The translations under genes and the position numbers were made by a program. 41,381 bases of DNA from Oscillospiraceae bacterium (lineage in GTDB: Bacteria; Bacillota; Clostridia; Oscillospirales; Oscillospiraceae): NCBI GenBank assembly GCA_017516065.1, contig JAFWDQ010000013.1, forward strand, positions 1 to 41,381, read 5' to 3'. The notes below the pieces were generated by a model, which saw nothing but the letters and a program-made list of their open reading frames with translations, ran no database searches and was not told the DNA's origin. This document shows, in pieces, positions 16,693 to 24,324 of this stretch (position 1 is its first letter; every line of letters begins with the position of its first letter).

Positions 16693-17214
16693 TTATATAC
16701 TGAGAATTTGCTGTTGGATGTTATGGAACAATCTGCGAAATTCCCCGCGGCCCTCCTCGGGATCAAAGCTGTTCTGCCGCTCCAGCAGACGGAGCTTCAT
16801 CGCATAGCCGAAGAGCGACCAGTCGTCAAAGTAGTGTATGCCCATCAGGGAATCTACCTGTTCCAATTCAAATCTGAGCAGGATCTTCTCCGCCTCCAGC
16901 GGGTTCTCGGCTGCCATGGCCGCCGCGACGCGCTCCGCTGCCTTGGGGTCCCGTTCCGCGGGCGCTTCGCACTGCATCCCCAGGGCGACCTTTCTCTGAT
17001 AATTCAGCTCCTCTTTCATCCTTCCGTAAAAGTCGGCCCACTCTTTTACCAGGGGCCCCTTCTCGGAATTGACCGACAGCTCTTCCAGAGATTGATACGT
17101 GGACTCGCTTACCGAAGTACGGCACGCATCCAGAAACGCGTCGTAGTCAATCGGCAGCTTACCGTCGTCCTTCAGTGCCGGCAGGCTGGAGATCAAGTAA
17201 TAATAAGAAGCCAA
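16693..17214 (-). CDS. DUF2764-family protein of V-ATPase operon (putative C-subunit substitute)
   Basis: A 173-residue soluble helical protein starting MASYYYLISSLPALK, the typical start of the DUF2764 family that sits between E and A in Chlamydia, Treponema and Bacteroidetes V-ATPase operons. The start codon is TTG with GGAGG six bases upstream. The sequence is rich in Glu, Lys and Arg with no membrane segment. Its constant place in ATPase operons that lack an annotated C subunit suggests it plays the C-subunit (stalk-to-ring connector) role; that is inference. It is 12 bases after ntpE and 13 bases before ntpA. Confidence 0.85.
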   Translation of the reverse strand: MASYYYLISSLPALKDDGKLPIDYDAFLDACRTSVSESTYQSLEELSVNSEKGPLVKEWADFYGRMKEELNYQRKVALGMQCEAPAERDPKAAERVAAAMAAENPLEAEKILLRFELEQVDSLMGIHYFDDWSLFGYAMKLRLLERQNSFDPEEGRGEFRRLFHNIQQQILSI

Positions 17215-17226
17215 TTTGTCCCTCCA

Positions 17227-17787
17227 TTAAAAGCTCTGGTTATTGAAAAACCGCAGGAGCATTCTGGCGATCTCGTCGTCCGTGCAGTCGAAAAAGCCGG
17301 AACCGTCCTTGGACGCGATCCGGAAACCGGCGGTCATGTCCCTGGACGGACGGATCTCCAATCCGTTTCGGATCTTATCCGCCAGCTCCGACTCCAGCAC
17401 TTCGCTGACCTCTTTCACTTCAACGGCATACTGGGACGGGTCCTCGCCTGCAATGGCAGCGGAGATCAGTTTGGCCAGAGTCTCTCCGGACATGACCTTT
17501 TTTACGTCAAAAGCCAGGATCCGTCTGAACTCCTCCTGCACCTCCGCCTTGAAAGAAAGGATCGCGTCGCGCTTCGCCTGCTCGGCGCTGACGATGGCGC
17601 CCTGCTTGAGCAGCTCGATCTCCTTCGCGGCCGCCTCCTGTGTTTTCTTTGCCTCGGCCCTTGCCTCAGAGATGATGCTGTCCGCTTTTTTCTGCGCATC
17701 TGCAAGGATGCCGTCCGCTTCTATGCGCGCCGCGTCGATTCCCTCTTTCTTGATGGACGAAACCAAATCCTGAATATGTATCTCCAT
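17227..17787 (-). CDS. ntpE: V-type ATP synthase subunit E (peripheral stalk)
   Basis: A 186-residue protein. The N-terminal ~85 residues form a long charged coiled coil (DAARIEADGILADAQKKADSI and onward), and a small globular C-terminal domain ends in FNNQSF. This matches the E subunit of the peripheral stalk. Two ATGs compete; the second (17785-17787) has AGGGGG six bases upstream while the first sits directly on that site, so the second is preferred. It is the first gene of the operon, with a leader of roughly 195 bases from the predicted promoter. No subunit G/H coiled-coil gene precedes it. Confidence 0.9.
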   Translation of the reverse strand: MEIHIQDLVSSIKKEGIDAARIEADGILADAQKKADSIISEARAEAKKTQEAAAKEIELLKQGAIVSAEQAKRDAILSFKAEVQEEFRRILAFDVKKVMSGETLAKLISAAIAGEDPSQYAVEVKEVSEVLESELADKIRNGLEIRPSRDMTAGFRIASKDGSGFFDCTDDEIARMLLRFFNNQSF

Positions 17788-18157
17788 ACTCATCCCCCTT
17801 GTTCAATCAATTCGCAGTTCCGGAAAAATCGAAAGTGAACTCCCGCTCAATCCTGATAATTTATGCACCCCCATAGGTTCCCGGCCACGAGTAAAAGCCT
17901 GAAACAGGCACATTTTCGCCGGTATTTCTCACCCTCCGGCTCAAATTTTATTCCCGGGTTTATAAAATCTGCTTCTTATATCATGTTAGTATATACCTAT
18001 TATTGTTGAAAATCAACATGGATTGAATTTTTTCCGTTTTCCCTAATATCTCTACAAAAATATATGAAATATGTACAAACATATTCGACTTCAGCCACCG
18101 CTGTGCCCGGGGCCGCTCCGATCTGCCGCCCCCTGCGGGGCAACGGAAAGCGCAAAA
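17788..18157 (-). other. AT-rich gap with long leader of the V-ATPase operon
   Basis: About 370 bases without a gene. It holds the V-ATPase promoter, a ~195-base untranslated leader and the end of the anti-sigma gene's terminator. A weak stem (GCCGG/CCGGC around 17918-17940) lies in the leader, but I recognise no riboswitch. Confidence 0.5.
17988..18018 (-). promoter_or_regulatory. Promoter of the V-ATPase operon with overlapping dyad
   Basis: Minus strand TTGATT (18011-18016), 17-base spacer, TATACT (17988-17993). A dyad TGTTGA-AAA-TCAACA (18004-18018) covers the -35 box and could be an operator. It resembles Rex half-sites but has a three-base spacer, not four. Confidence 0.55.
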
Positions 18158-18189
18158 AAGGGATGTGCCGGCGCTGCGGCACATCCCTT
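18158..18189 (-). terminator. Terminator of the sigma/anti-sigma operon
   Basis: A 13-bp stem (18158-18170 with 18177-18189), six-base loop, then six T on the minus transcript, about 45 bases after the stop at 18235. Confidence 0.9.
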
Positions 18190-18234
18190 GAATGATGCTC
18201 TTTTCCGTATACTCTTCCGCTCCGGCAGAGGCGG

Positions 18235-19224
18235 TCAGGGCTGCGGGCCCATACCCAGACCTGTTTCCCAAATCAGATCGTTGAGCAGCCGAGGGCTTGT
18301 ACCGCAGTCCTTGACGTTCTGCCCGAGGAAGGCGGTGGCATCTTCCGCTGTCACAGTCATTTTGTGCGGCGTTCCATCCACGGTGTAGTCATAGGTGACC
18401 GAGTCCAGATTGCCGATGACGGCCAGCATCGCATAGGCCAGAGACTCCATGTCGCTCTCCCTCTTCGCCTGATCTTTCGCGGCGATATCATCTGCAAGGA
18501 CAAGGGTCCAGTCATATGGCTGCCGGGCGGTGTGCAGCTCATTCGTATACTCCCCCAGACGGCTGCCGACGTTCAGCGCACGGGCCGTCCGTCCGTTGGC
18601 GGCGGCATCGCCCATATAGTCGTGCCGGGTCTCATATACTGCGGAGGCCAGCCGGGTGATCGTCTCCCCGTCGTCCCAGAGAATGCGGTCGTTGAACCGG
18701 ACCTGGGTGATGGGCTCCGAGGCCGTGTACTCCGCATGGAAGCTACCCCGGTGGAGGGGGCTGTTACGGAACATCTTTGCGGAGGCCGTTACCACACCGT
18801 TCTCCTCCGTAAAGCTGATCCGGCCGATGCCGTTCTGTTCAAACACGGTGGTCCCGTCCAGAATCAGATGTTCCCCCTGGACCTGCGGCGCGCAGTTGAC
18901 CATGTCGCCGGGGAGGGTGTTCCCGATGACGAAGGTCCGCAAAAGCAGGACGACGCAGATGATAACGACAGCGGCGATCAGGCTGCCGGCCCAGATACGG
19001 CGGTTCCGCTTTTTATTCTTTTTGAGAAAATCGATCTCCCTTTGATCCCGCTCGACTTTTTCACGTGCCTCCGCGCCGGGAGAGCGCATGGAGTCAAGGA
19101 CATCGCTGCAGGGCGCGCAGTCGGTCAGATGCTCTTCTATCAGCTGATCGGTCACGCTGCCGGTCAGCCCGTCGATATAGGACGGGAACAGATCCCGGAC
19201 CACTTCACAGGGAAGCCTATTCAT
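18235..19224 (-). CDS. Membrane-anchored anti-sigma factor with N-terminal zinc finger
   Basis: A 329-residue protein. Residues 1-40 form a zf-HC2-type anti-sigma domain (Cys6, then HLTDCAPC around residues 32-39). After a charged linker comes one membrane helix (WAGSLIAAVVIICVVLLL, ~77-96) and then a ~230-residue outside domain. It should hold the ECF sigma factor encoded just upstream at the membrane until a surface signal releases it. The outside domain has a C-terminal part (YDYTVDGTPHKMTVTAEDAT) seen in clostridial zf-HC2 proteins; its name (possibly DUF4825) I cannot confirm. The ATG overlaps the sigma-gene stop by eight bases, so the pair is made in balance. Confidence 0.88.
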   Translation of the reverse strand: MNRLPCEVVRDLFPSYIDGLTGSVTDQLIEEHLTDCAPCSDVLDSMRSPGAEAREKVERDQREIDFLKKNKKRNRRIWAGSLIAAVVIICVVLLLRTFVIGNTLPGDMVNCAPQVQGEHLILDGTTVFEQNGIGRISFTEENGVVTASAKMFRNSPLHRGSFHAEYTASEPITQVRFNDRILWDDGETITRLASAVYETRHDYMGDAAANGRTARALNVGSRLGEYTNELHTARQPYDWTLVLADDIAAKDQAKRESDMESLAYAMLAVIGNLDSVTYDYTVDGTPHKMTVTAEDATAFLGQNVKDCGTSPRLLNDLIWETGLGMGPQP

Positions 19225-19696
19225 ATCCTTCCACTTCCTTCCTCAGTTTTTCTTTCCCGCGATAGAACGTCACCCGCGCCCAGTTCTCCGACTTTCCGTG
19301 GACCTCTCCGATCTCGCGGAAAGACAGGTTTCCGAAGATACGCAGGTACAGGATCTCCCGGTAGGGCTCCGGCAGGGCGTGCAGCCGCTTGAACAGCTCC
19401 AGCTGCGCCTCTGCCGCCAGGACCTCCGTCTCTGTGGACGCGGCGGAGGCGGTCTGTTCCTCCAGCGGCTCTCCGGACGGGTGTTTGCGGCGGTGTGTGA
19501 GCAGCACGTTTTTGGCGATGGCGCACAGCCACGTGGATACGGCGCAGCTTCCGTTGTACCGGTCGCTGGAGCGAATGGCCTGATAAAACGTCTCCTGCGT
19601 CAGCTCCTCTGCCAGATCGCCGTCCCGGGTCAGCGAAAACAGGTAGCGACATACCGTCTGTGCGTACGCCTGGTAGATCTCCTCCATCGGCTGCAT
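19217..19696 (-). CDS. RNA polymerase ECF-type sigma factor
   Basis: A 159-residue sigma-70 family ECF factor. Region 2 is seen in YAQTVCRYLFSLTRDGDLAEELTQETFYQA with STWLCAIAKNVL, and region 4 in LPEPYREILYLRIFGNLSFREIGEVHGKSENWARVTFYRGKEKLR. The ATG (MQPMEE) has AAGGGGG seven bases upstream; the longer open frame lacks a ribosome site. It is co-transcribed with its anti-sigma partner. It may activate its own promoter (see the TGTAAC motif upstream), but neither the regulon nor the inducing signal can be read from here. Confidence 0.93.
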   Translation of the reverse strand: MQPMEEIYQAYAQTVCRYLFSLTRDGDLAEELTQETFYQAIRSSDRYNGSCAVSTWLCAIAKNVLLTHRRKHPSGEPLEEQTASAASTETEVLAAEAQLELFKRLHALPEPYREILYLRIFGNLSFREIGEVHGKSENWARVTFYRGKEKLRKEVEGYE

Positions 19697-19750
19697 CTGC
19701 ACACCCCCTTCCGTTCGTTCTGTAAGGTTAATGCGGAAAAACGTCCCTTC

Positions 19751-19756
19751 GTTACA
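19751..19756 (-). promoter_or_regulatory. Possible ECF -35 element (TGTAAC) before the sigma gene
   Basis: Minus strand TGTAAC about 55 bases before the sigma-factor ATG resembles the AAC-containing -35 motif of ECF promoters. No convincing -10 follows at 16 bases. Autoregulation is therefore only suggested. Confidence 0.25.
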
Positions 19757-19797
19757 GGATCCATGAAAAAATTTTTCCCTGTGCGGTGAAAAAGCAG

Positions 19798-19827
19798 CGG
19801 GCATCCTGTTTTTTCACAGGATACCCG
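19798..19827 (-). terminator. Terminator of the aldolase-VOC operon
   Basis: A 12-bp stem with one wobble pair (19798-19809 with 19816-19827) lies about 32 bases after the VOC gene stop, followed on the minus strand by CTGCTTTTTC. Confidence 0.65.
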
Positions 19828-19859
19828 TTATAATCAGGCACGGCGGCGCCGTGCGCCGT

Positions 19860-20267
19860 TTATTTTTCCGTTTCGATGATCTCCACTAAGATCCCGTCCG
19901 GGTCCCTGATGAAGAAGTAGGAGCGGCCCAGACGTCCCGTGAGGACCGTCGGCTCCTCCGCCAGGAGCCCCTCCGCCAGCAGGGCCTTTGCCGCGGCGTG
20001 TACGTCTGTGGTATGCAGCGCCATATGCTTGGTGCCCAGCACCGGCAGGTCCGTGGCCAGTTCGGTGCGGTACTCCGGCAGCGCCGTGCAGTCCCGATAG
20101 CAGAACAGCTCCAGGATCGCGCCGCCGGCGTCCTTCATCTGGACGATGGACAGGGAGCCGTCCTCGGCGTCCCAGCGCTGATCGGGGGCAAACTCCAGCT
20201 TCGTGTAAAACGCCACGCTGCGGTCCAGATCGGACACGCTGAGGGCTGTGTGATCAAAGGTATACAT
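19860..20267 (-). CDS. Glyoxalase/VOC superfamily protein
   Basis: A 135-residue vicinal-oxygen-chelate protein of two beta-alpha-beta-beta-beta modules. Likely metal ligands are His6 (FDHTALSV), Glu53 (AILELF), His81 (GTKHMALH) and Glu129 (GILVEIIE), the full set of a lactoylglutathione-lyase-type fold. Substrate is not predictable; family members include glyoxalase I, dioxygenases and methylmalonyl-CoA epimerase. It follows the class II aldolase after 14 bases with GGGAGG eight bases before the ATG, so it may remove a reactive aldehyde released by that aldolase; this is inference. Confidence 0.88.
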   Translation of the reverse strand: MYTFDHTALSVSDLDRSVAFYTKLEFAPDQRWDAEDGSLSIVQMKDAGGAILELFCYRDCTALPEYRTELATDLPVLGTKHMALHTTDVHAAAKALLAEGLLAEEPTVLTGRLGRSYFFIRDPDGILVEIIETEK

Positions 20268-20281
20268 CGACGGTTCCTCCC

Positions 20282-20893
20282 TTATTTCCTCATTGTACGC
20301 AAAACGGCCTGGACAGACGCCGGCACCGGACAGACATCATGGCCCCTGGCCAGCCAGGTCAGCTTCGCCGCCATCTCCGTGAGCTCCAGCAGATTGAATG
20401 CCTCCTGCAGGGTCCTGCCGCAGGTGACGGGGCCGTGGTTGCGCATCAGCATCACGCGGTGGGTACGGGCGGACTCCTTCACCAGATCCGCCAGTTCCGG
20501 CGTACCCATGATCTCAAGGTCCACCATCCCGATCTCTCCGACGGACTTGCAGAACTCCAGCGTCAGTGTCGTATCGATGGGCTCGTTGAGACAGGCATAC
20601 AGCGAGGCGAAGGGCGGATGAGCGTGGACCACGGCCCGCATCTCCGGTCGTGCCTGATAGATCCCCACGTGCATCATATATTCCATGGTTGGCTTCCGGT
20701 CTCCGCTCACGACCCTTCCGTCCCGGTCTACCGTGACGAGATCCTCCGGCGTGAGGCTGTATTTGTCGATGCCGGACGGCGTGACCAGGATCTGACCGGT
20801 CTCCTCATCCAGGCAGCTGATGTTGCCGCCCAGACTGGTGGTCAGACCCATATCACAGAGCCGGCGCATATATCTGCAGATCGTCTCTTTCAT
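20282..20893 (-). CDS. Class II aldolase (L-fuculose-phosphate aldolase/AraD family)
   Basis: A 203-residue zinc-dependent aldolase or epimerase of the FucA/AraD family, which splits phosphorylated sugars into dihydroxyacetone phosphate and an aldehyde. Zinc ligands are His90 and His92 (HAHPP) and His153 (RNHGPV); Glu71 (TMEYMMH) matches the catalytic glutamate of FucA. The phosphate-binding loop is SLGGNIS (20-26). The ATG at 20891-20893 has GGGAGG eight bases upstream; an earlier in-frame ATG overlaps the promoter -10 box and cannot be used. First of a two-gene operon with the VOC protein. Exact substrate unknown. Confidence 0.92.
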   Translation of the reverse strand: MKETICRYMRRLCDMGLTTSLGGNISCLDEETGQILVTPSGIDKYSLTPEDLVTVDRDGRVVSGDRKPTMEYMMHVGIYQARPEMRAVVHAHPPFASLYACLNEPIDTTLTLEFCKSVGEIGMVDLEIMGTPELADLVKESARTHRVMLMRNHGPVTCGRTLQEAFNLLELTEMAAKLTWLARGHDVCPVPASVQAVLRTMRK

Positions 20894-20915
20894 TCCCTGC
20901 GCCTCCCTTGTTTTC

Positions 20916-20943
20916 ATTATATATTTTCTGCATCTGATGTCAA
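20916..20943 (-). promoter_or_regulatory. Strong sigma-A promoter of the aldolase operon
   Basis: Minus strand TTGACA (20938-20943), 16-base spacer, TATAAT (20916-20921): both boxes match consensus exactly. Confidence 0.8.
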
Positions 20944-20971
20944 TATAGTGGGTGCAAACGGATCGGGAATA

Positions 20972-20980
20972 TGTTATACT
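20972..20980 (+). promoter_or_regulatory. Extended -10 promoter for the hydrolase-fumC-malic enzyme operon
   Basis: TGTTATACT (TGn plus TATACT, 20972-20980) with no good -35 box, about 54 bases before the GTG start at 21034. It is divergent from the aldolase promoter and only about 30 bases from its -35 box. Confidence 0.5.
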
Positions 20981-21033
20981 GTGTTTGTGTTGGAAGAAAC
21001 ATCAAACTCAACAGAGAAAGGAAGTGCTGTGCT

Positions 21034-21654
21034 GTGAAGCTCACATGGATGGGGCACGCCTGCTTTATCGTGGAGCAGGGTGCGTATTCTCTCGTCTTCG
21101 ACCCCTATGCCCCTGGGAAAGTTCCGGGTCTGAAGCCCCTCTCCCTTGAGGCAGACCGCGTGATTTGCAGCCATGGTCATGACGACCACAATTACGCCGA
21201 GGCTGTCCGGCTCCGCAGCGGCGGAACGGACCCCTTCCGGGTCACGGCCATCCCCACCTGGCACGACGACTCCCGAGGCTCCCAGCGGGGCCCCAATACG
21301 ATCCATATTGTAGAGGCGGACGGCGTCCGCGTCGCCCACTTCGGCGATATCGGCTGCTCTCTTACCCGGAAACAGGTAAAGCAGATCGGCCGTCTGGACG
21401 CGGCTCTGTTCCCCGTGGGCGGCTTTTTCACCCTGGGGCCGGAAGAGGCGAAGGCAGAGCTTAACAAGCTGGACGTGGGCCTGATCATCCCCATGCACTA
21501 TCGGGGGGACGGCTTCGGCTTCCCGGTGATCGGCACCGTGGATGATTTCACCGCCCTGTACGCCCCCGTGCTGGTGCAGAAAGCAGACAGCAATGAGGTC
21601 ACCGTCTCGGCGGGAGAGGACCGCCGCGTCCTGGTCCTGCGCTGTCCGCTGTGA
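21034..21654 (+). CDS. Metallo-beta-lactamase-fold metal-dependent hydrolase (UPF0173-like)
   Basis: A 206-residue soluble hydrolase of the short MBL-fold group. It has the N-terminal LTWMGHACFIVE strand, the metal motif HGHDDH (H-x-H-D-x-H form), a later histidine in GD(I)-type strand AHFGDIGCSLT, and PMHYRGDGF near the end. Substrate is unknown; relatives are annotated only as Zn-dependent hydrolases. The GTG at 21034 with GGAAG nine bases upstream is preferred to an ATG 63 bases earlier that would overlap the promoter. The 12-base gap to fumC indicates one operon. Confidence 0.88.
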   Translation: MKLTWMGHACFIVEQGAYSLVFDPYAPGKVPGLKPLSLEADRVICSHGHDDHNYAEAVRLRSGGTDPFRVTAIPTWHDDSRGSQRGPNTIHIVEADGVRVAHFGDIGCSLTRKQVKQIGRLDAALFPVGGFFTLGPEEAKAELNKLDVGLIIPMHYRGDGFGFPVIGTVDDFTALYAPVLVQKADSNEVTVSAGEDRRVLVLRCPL

Positions 21655-21666
21655 CGGAGGTGCCCC

Positions 21667-23040
21667 ATGGGATATCGTATCGAGCATGACTCCATGGGCG
21701 AGGTGGCCGTCCCCGAGGAGGCCCTCTGGGGCGCTCAGACCCAGCGGAGTCTGGAGCATTTCCGCATCGGAAAGGAAAAGATTCCCCATGCCGTGATCCG
21801 GGCTCTGGCGGAGATCAAGCGGGCCGCCGCCGCCGCCAACGCGGCACTGGGCGTGCTGGCCCCGGAGAAGTCGGCGCTCATTGCGCAGGTCTGCGGCGAG
21901 ATCGACAGCGGCGCCCTGACGGACCAGTTCCCACTTTCCGTCTGGCAGACCGGCAGCGGCACCCAGTCGAACATGAACGTCAACGAGGTCATCGCCATCC
22001 GGGGCAACGCCCTGGCCGGCAAGACGATACTGCACCCCAACGACGACGTGAACCGCTCCCAGAGCTCCAACGACACCTTTCCCTCCGCCATGCGTATTGC
22101 CGCCGTCAGGACCATGACGGAGGCCCTGCTGCCGGCGCTGGAAAAACTGATCGCCGCCTTCGCCGGGCTGGAGGCGGCGTATCCCGACTGCATCAAGGTG
22201 GGCAGGACCCATCTGCAGGACGCGGTACCCCTCCGCTTCGCGCAGGAGGTCAGCGGCTGGCGGGCCATGCTGGAGCGGGACAGAGATTATCTGCGCCGGA
22301 CCATGGAGCCTCTGTACGCCCTGGCTCTCGGCGGCACCGCCGTGGGCACAGGCCTCAACGCCCCGGAGGGCTTCGACGAGATGGCCGCCGCCGGGATCGC
22401 GGAGCGGACCGGACTTCCTTTCCGCACGGCGGAAAATAAATTCCAGGCCCTCACCAGTCTGGATGATCTGGTCTTCGCCCACGGGGCGCTGAAGGCTCTG
22501 GCGGCAGACCTGATGAAGATCGCCAACGACGTCCGGTGGCTCTCCAGCGGACCCCGGTGCGGTCTGGGCGAGCTGACGATCCCCGCCAACGAGCCCGGCA
22601 GCTCCATTATGCCGGGGAAGGTCAATCCCACCCAGTGCGAGGCGGTGGCCATGACTGCGGTACAGGTCATGGGCAATGACGTCGCCGTGGGGCTGGCGGC
22701 GTCTCAGGGCAACTTTGAACTGAACGTCTTTCTGCCCGTGTGCATCTATAATTTCCTCCAGTCCGTCCGGCTGCTGGCCGACGTGATGGACTCCTTCCGG
22801 GTCCACTGCGTCTCCGGCATCCGCGTCAATGAGGAGCAGATGAGCCGCTATCTTGAGCGGTCCCTGATGTCCGTCACGGCCCTCAATCCGCTCCTGGGCT
22901 ATGACAAAGCGGCGGAGGTTGCCAAGCTGGCCTACCGGGAGGGCCTGACCCCGCTCCAGGCCGTAGTGAAGCTGGGCTATCTGGACGAGGCGGCGGCCAG
23001 GGAAGCCCTGGACCCGGAAAACATGCTGAAGAAAAAATGA
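21667..23040 (+). CDS. fumC: Class II fumarate hydratase
   Basis: A 457-residue, iron-independent fumarase that interconverts fumarate and L-malate in the cytoplasm. Family blocks are all present: TGSGTQSNMNVNE, SSNDTFPSAMRIA, GRTHLQDAVPLRF, and the signature loop GSSIMPGKVNP (~residues 312-322). CGGAGG lies six bases before the ATG. The gene directly before malic enzyme suggests the route fumarate to malate to pyruvate plus CO2 and reducing power, or its reverse. Aspartase has the same fold, but the GSSIMPGKVNPTQCEA region and the pairing with malic enzyme favour fumarase. Confidence 0.94.
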   Translation: MGYRIEHDSMGEVAVPEEALWGAQTQRSLEHFRIGKEKIPHAVIRALAEIKRAAAAANAALGVLAPEKSALIAQVCGEIDSGALTDQFPLSVWQTGSGTQSNMNVNEVIAIRGNALAGKTILHPNDDVNRSQSSNDTFPSAMRIAAVRTMTEALLPALEKLIAAFAGLEAAYPDCIKVGRTHLQDAVPLRFAQEVSGWRAMLERDRDYLRRTMEPLYALALGGTAVGTGLNAPEGFDEMAAAGIAERTGLPFRTAENKFQALTSLDDLVFAHGALKALAADLMKIANDVRWLSSGPRCGLGELTIPANEPGSSIMPGKVNPTQCEAVAMTAVQVMGNDVAVGLAASQGNFELNVFLPVCIYNFLQSVRLLADVMDSFRVHCVSGIRVNEEQMSRYLERSLMSVTALNPLLGYDKAAEVAKLAYREGLTPLQAVVKLGYLDEAAAREALDPENMLKKK

Positions 23041-23057
23041 GAGGAGAGGGCCGAAGC

Positions 23058-24209
23058 ATGAACATTCAGGAGGAATCCCTCGCCCTGCACCGGAAGCTGC
23101 AGGGCAAGATCGAGGTAGTCTCCCGGTATCCCGTGGAGACGAAAGAGGCCCTGTCTCTGCTCTATACGCCGGGCGTTGCCCGGGCCTGTCTGGAGATCCA
23201 GAAGGACTACAGCCAGTCCTTCGCCCTGACCCGCCGTTCCAATCTGGTGGCCGTTATCACCGACGGCACCGCGGTGCTGGGTCTCGGCGACATCGGTCCG
23301 GCGGCAGCCATGCCGGTGATGGAGGGCAAGTGCGCGCTGTTCAAGGAGTTCGGCGGCGTGGATGCCTTCCCCATCTGCATCGACACGAAGGACACCGACG
23401 AGCTGGTCCGGACGATCTATCTGATCTCCAAAAACTTCGGCGGCATCAATCTGGAGGACATCGCCGCCCCCCGCTGCTTCGAGGTGGAGGCCCGGCTGCG
23501 GGAGCTGTGCGACATCCCCGTGTTCCACGACGATCAGCACGGCACCGCCATCGTGGTGGCGGCGGGTCTGCTCAACGCCGTGAAAGTGTCAGGCAAGACC
23601 ATGGGCCGTCTGCGCATCGTCATCAACGGCGTCGGCGCGGCGGGCACCGCCATCGCCCAGCTGCTGCTGAAAATGGGCTTCGGCTCTCTGCTCCTGTGCG
23701 ATCAGGAGGGCATCCTCTGCCCCGGCGAGGCCGGTATGACGCAGGTCCAGGCGGAGATGGCGGAGCGGACCAATCCGCGGCATTTCAGCGGCTCTCTTGC
23801 CGACGCTCTGGTGGGTGCGGACGTGTTCATCGGCGTCTCCGGCCCCCATCTGGTGACGCCGGAGATGATCGCCGCCATGAACGATCCCATCGTCTTCGCC
23901 ATGGCCAACCCCGTGCCGGAGATCGAGCCGGAGGACGCGCTCCGGGGCGGCGCCGTGATCATCGGCACCGGCCGCTCCGACCTGAAAAATCAGATCAACA
24001 ACGTCCTGGCCTTCCCCGGTATCTTCAAGGGTCTCCTCCGGGCCCACGCCACGGAGATCACCGAGGAGATGATGGTCCGGGCCGCCCATGCCATCGCCGG
24101 AATGGTGACGGAGGAGCAGCTGGCTGACGGGATCATCATCCCCAGCGCTCTGGACAAAAACGTGGCGGAGGCCGTGGCCTGCGCCGTGGAGGCGTGCGTC
24201 AGAACATAA
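23058..24209 (+). CDS. NAD(P)-dependent malic enzyme
   Basis: A 383-residue short-form malic enzyme, converting malate to pyruvate and CO2 with reduction of NAD(P). Motifs are [12 protein letters not shown] near the start, [19 protein letters not shown] (metal and substrate site, ~residues 155-173), and the Rossmann element [16 protein letters not shown]. The family includes B. subtilis YtsJ and other short bacterial forms without the phosphotransacetylase domain; the cofactor preference cannot be told. The ATG at 23058 (MNIQEESLA) has GAGGG seven bases upstream. It begins 17 bases after fumC and is the last gene of the operon. Confidence 0.94.
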   Translation: MNIQEESLALHRKLQGKIEVVSRYPVETKEALSLLYTPGVARACLEIQKDYSQSFALTRRSNLVAVITDGTAVLGLGDIGPAAAMPVMEGKCALFKEFGGVDAFPICIDTKDTDELVRTIYLISKNFGGINLEDIAAPRCFEVEARLRELCDIPVFHDDQHGTAIVVAAGLLNAVKVSGKTMGRLRIVINGVGAAGTAIAQLLLKMGFGSLLLCDQEGILCPGEAGMTQVQAEMAERTNPRHFSGSLADALVGADVFIGVSGPHLVTPEMIAAMNDPIVFAMANPVPEIEPEDALRGGAVIIGTGRSDLKNQINNVLAFPGIFKGLLRAHATEITEEMMVRAAHAIAGMVTEEQLADGIIIPSALDKNVAEAVACAVEACVRT

Positions 24210-24223
24210 GCGATTGCAATCAA

Positions 24224-24260
24224 AAGCGGCGAGGCAGACGCCTCGCCGCTTCTCTTTTTT
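24224..24260 (+). terminator. Terminator of the fumC-malic enzyme operon
   Basis: A perfect 12-bp stem (24224-24235 with 24240-24251), four-base loop, then TCTCTTTTTT, 15 bases after the stop. Confidence 0.92.
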
Positions 24261-24263
24261 CCA

Positions 24264-24302
24264 AAAAAGTCCGGAAAGGTCAGCCGCCTTTCCGGACTTT
24301 TT
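24264..24302 (-). terminator. Bidirectional terminator between malic enzyme and tyrS
   Basis: A 16-bp stem (24264-24279 with 24287-24302) with A/T runs at both bases, 22 bases after the tyrS stop. It can end the long minus-strand operon and back up the plus-strand terminator next to it. Confidence 0.9.
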
Positions 24303-24324
24303 ATCGTATCTGTCCGGCAGGAAA

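Noticed and set aside
15033-16703. 556-codon open frame opposite the V-ATPase A subunit
   Set aside because: Antisense shadow of a strongly conserved gene; no ribosome site or recognisable domain.
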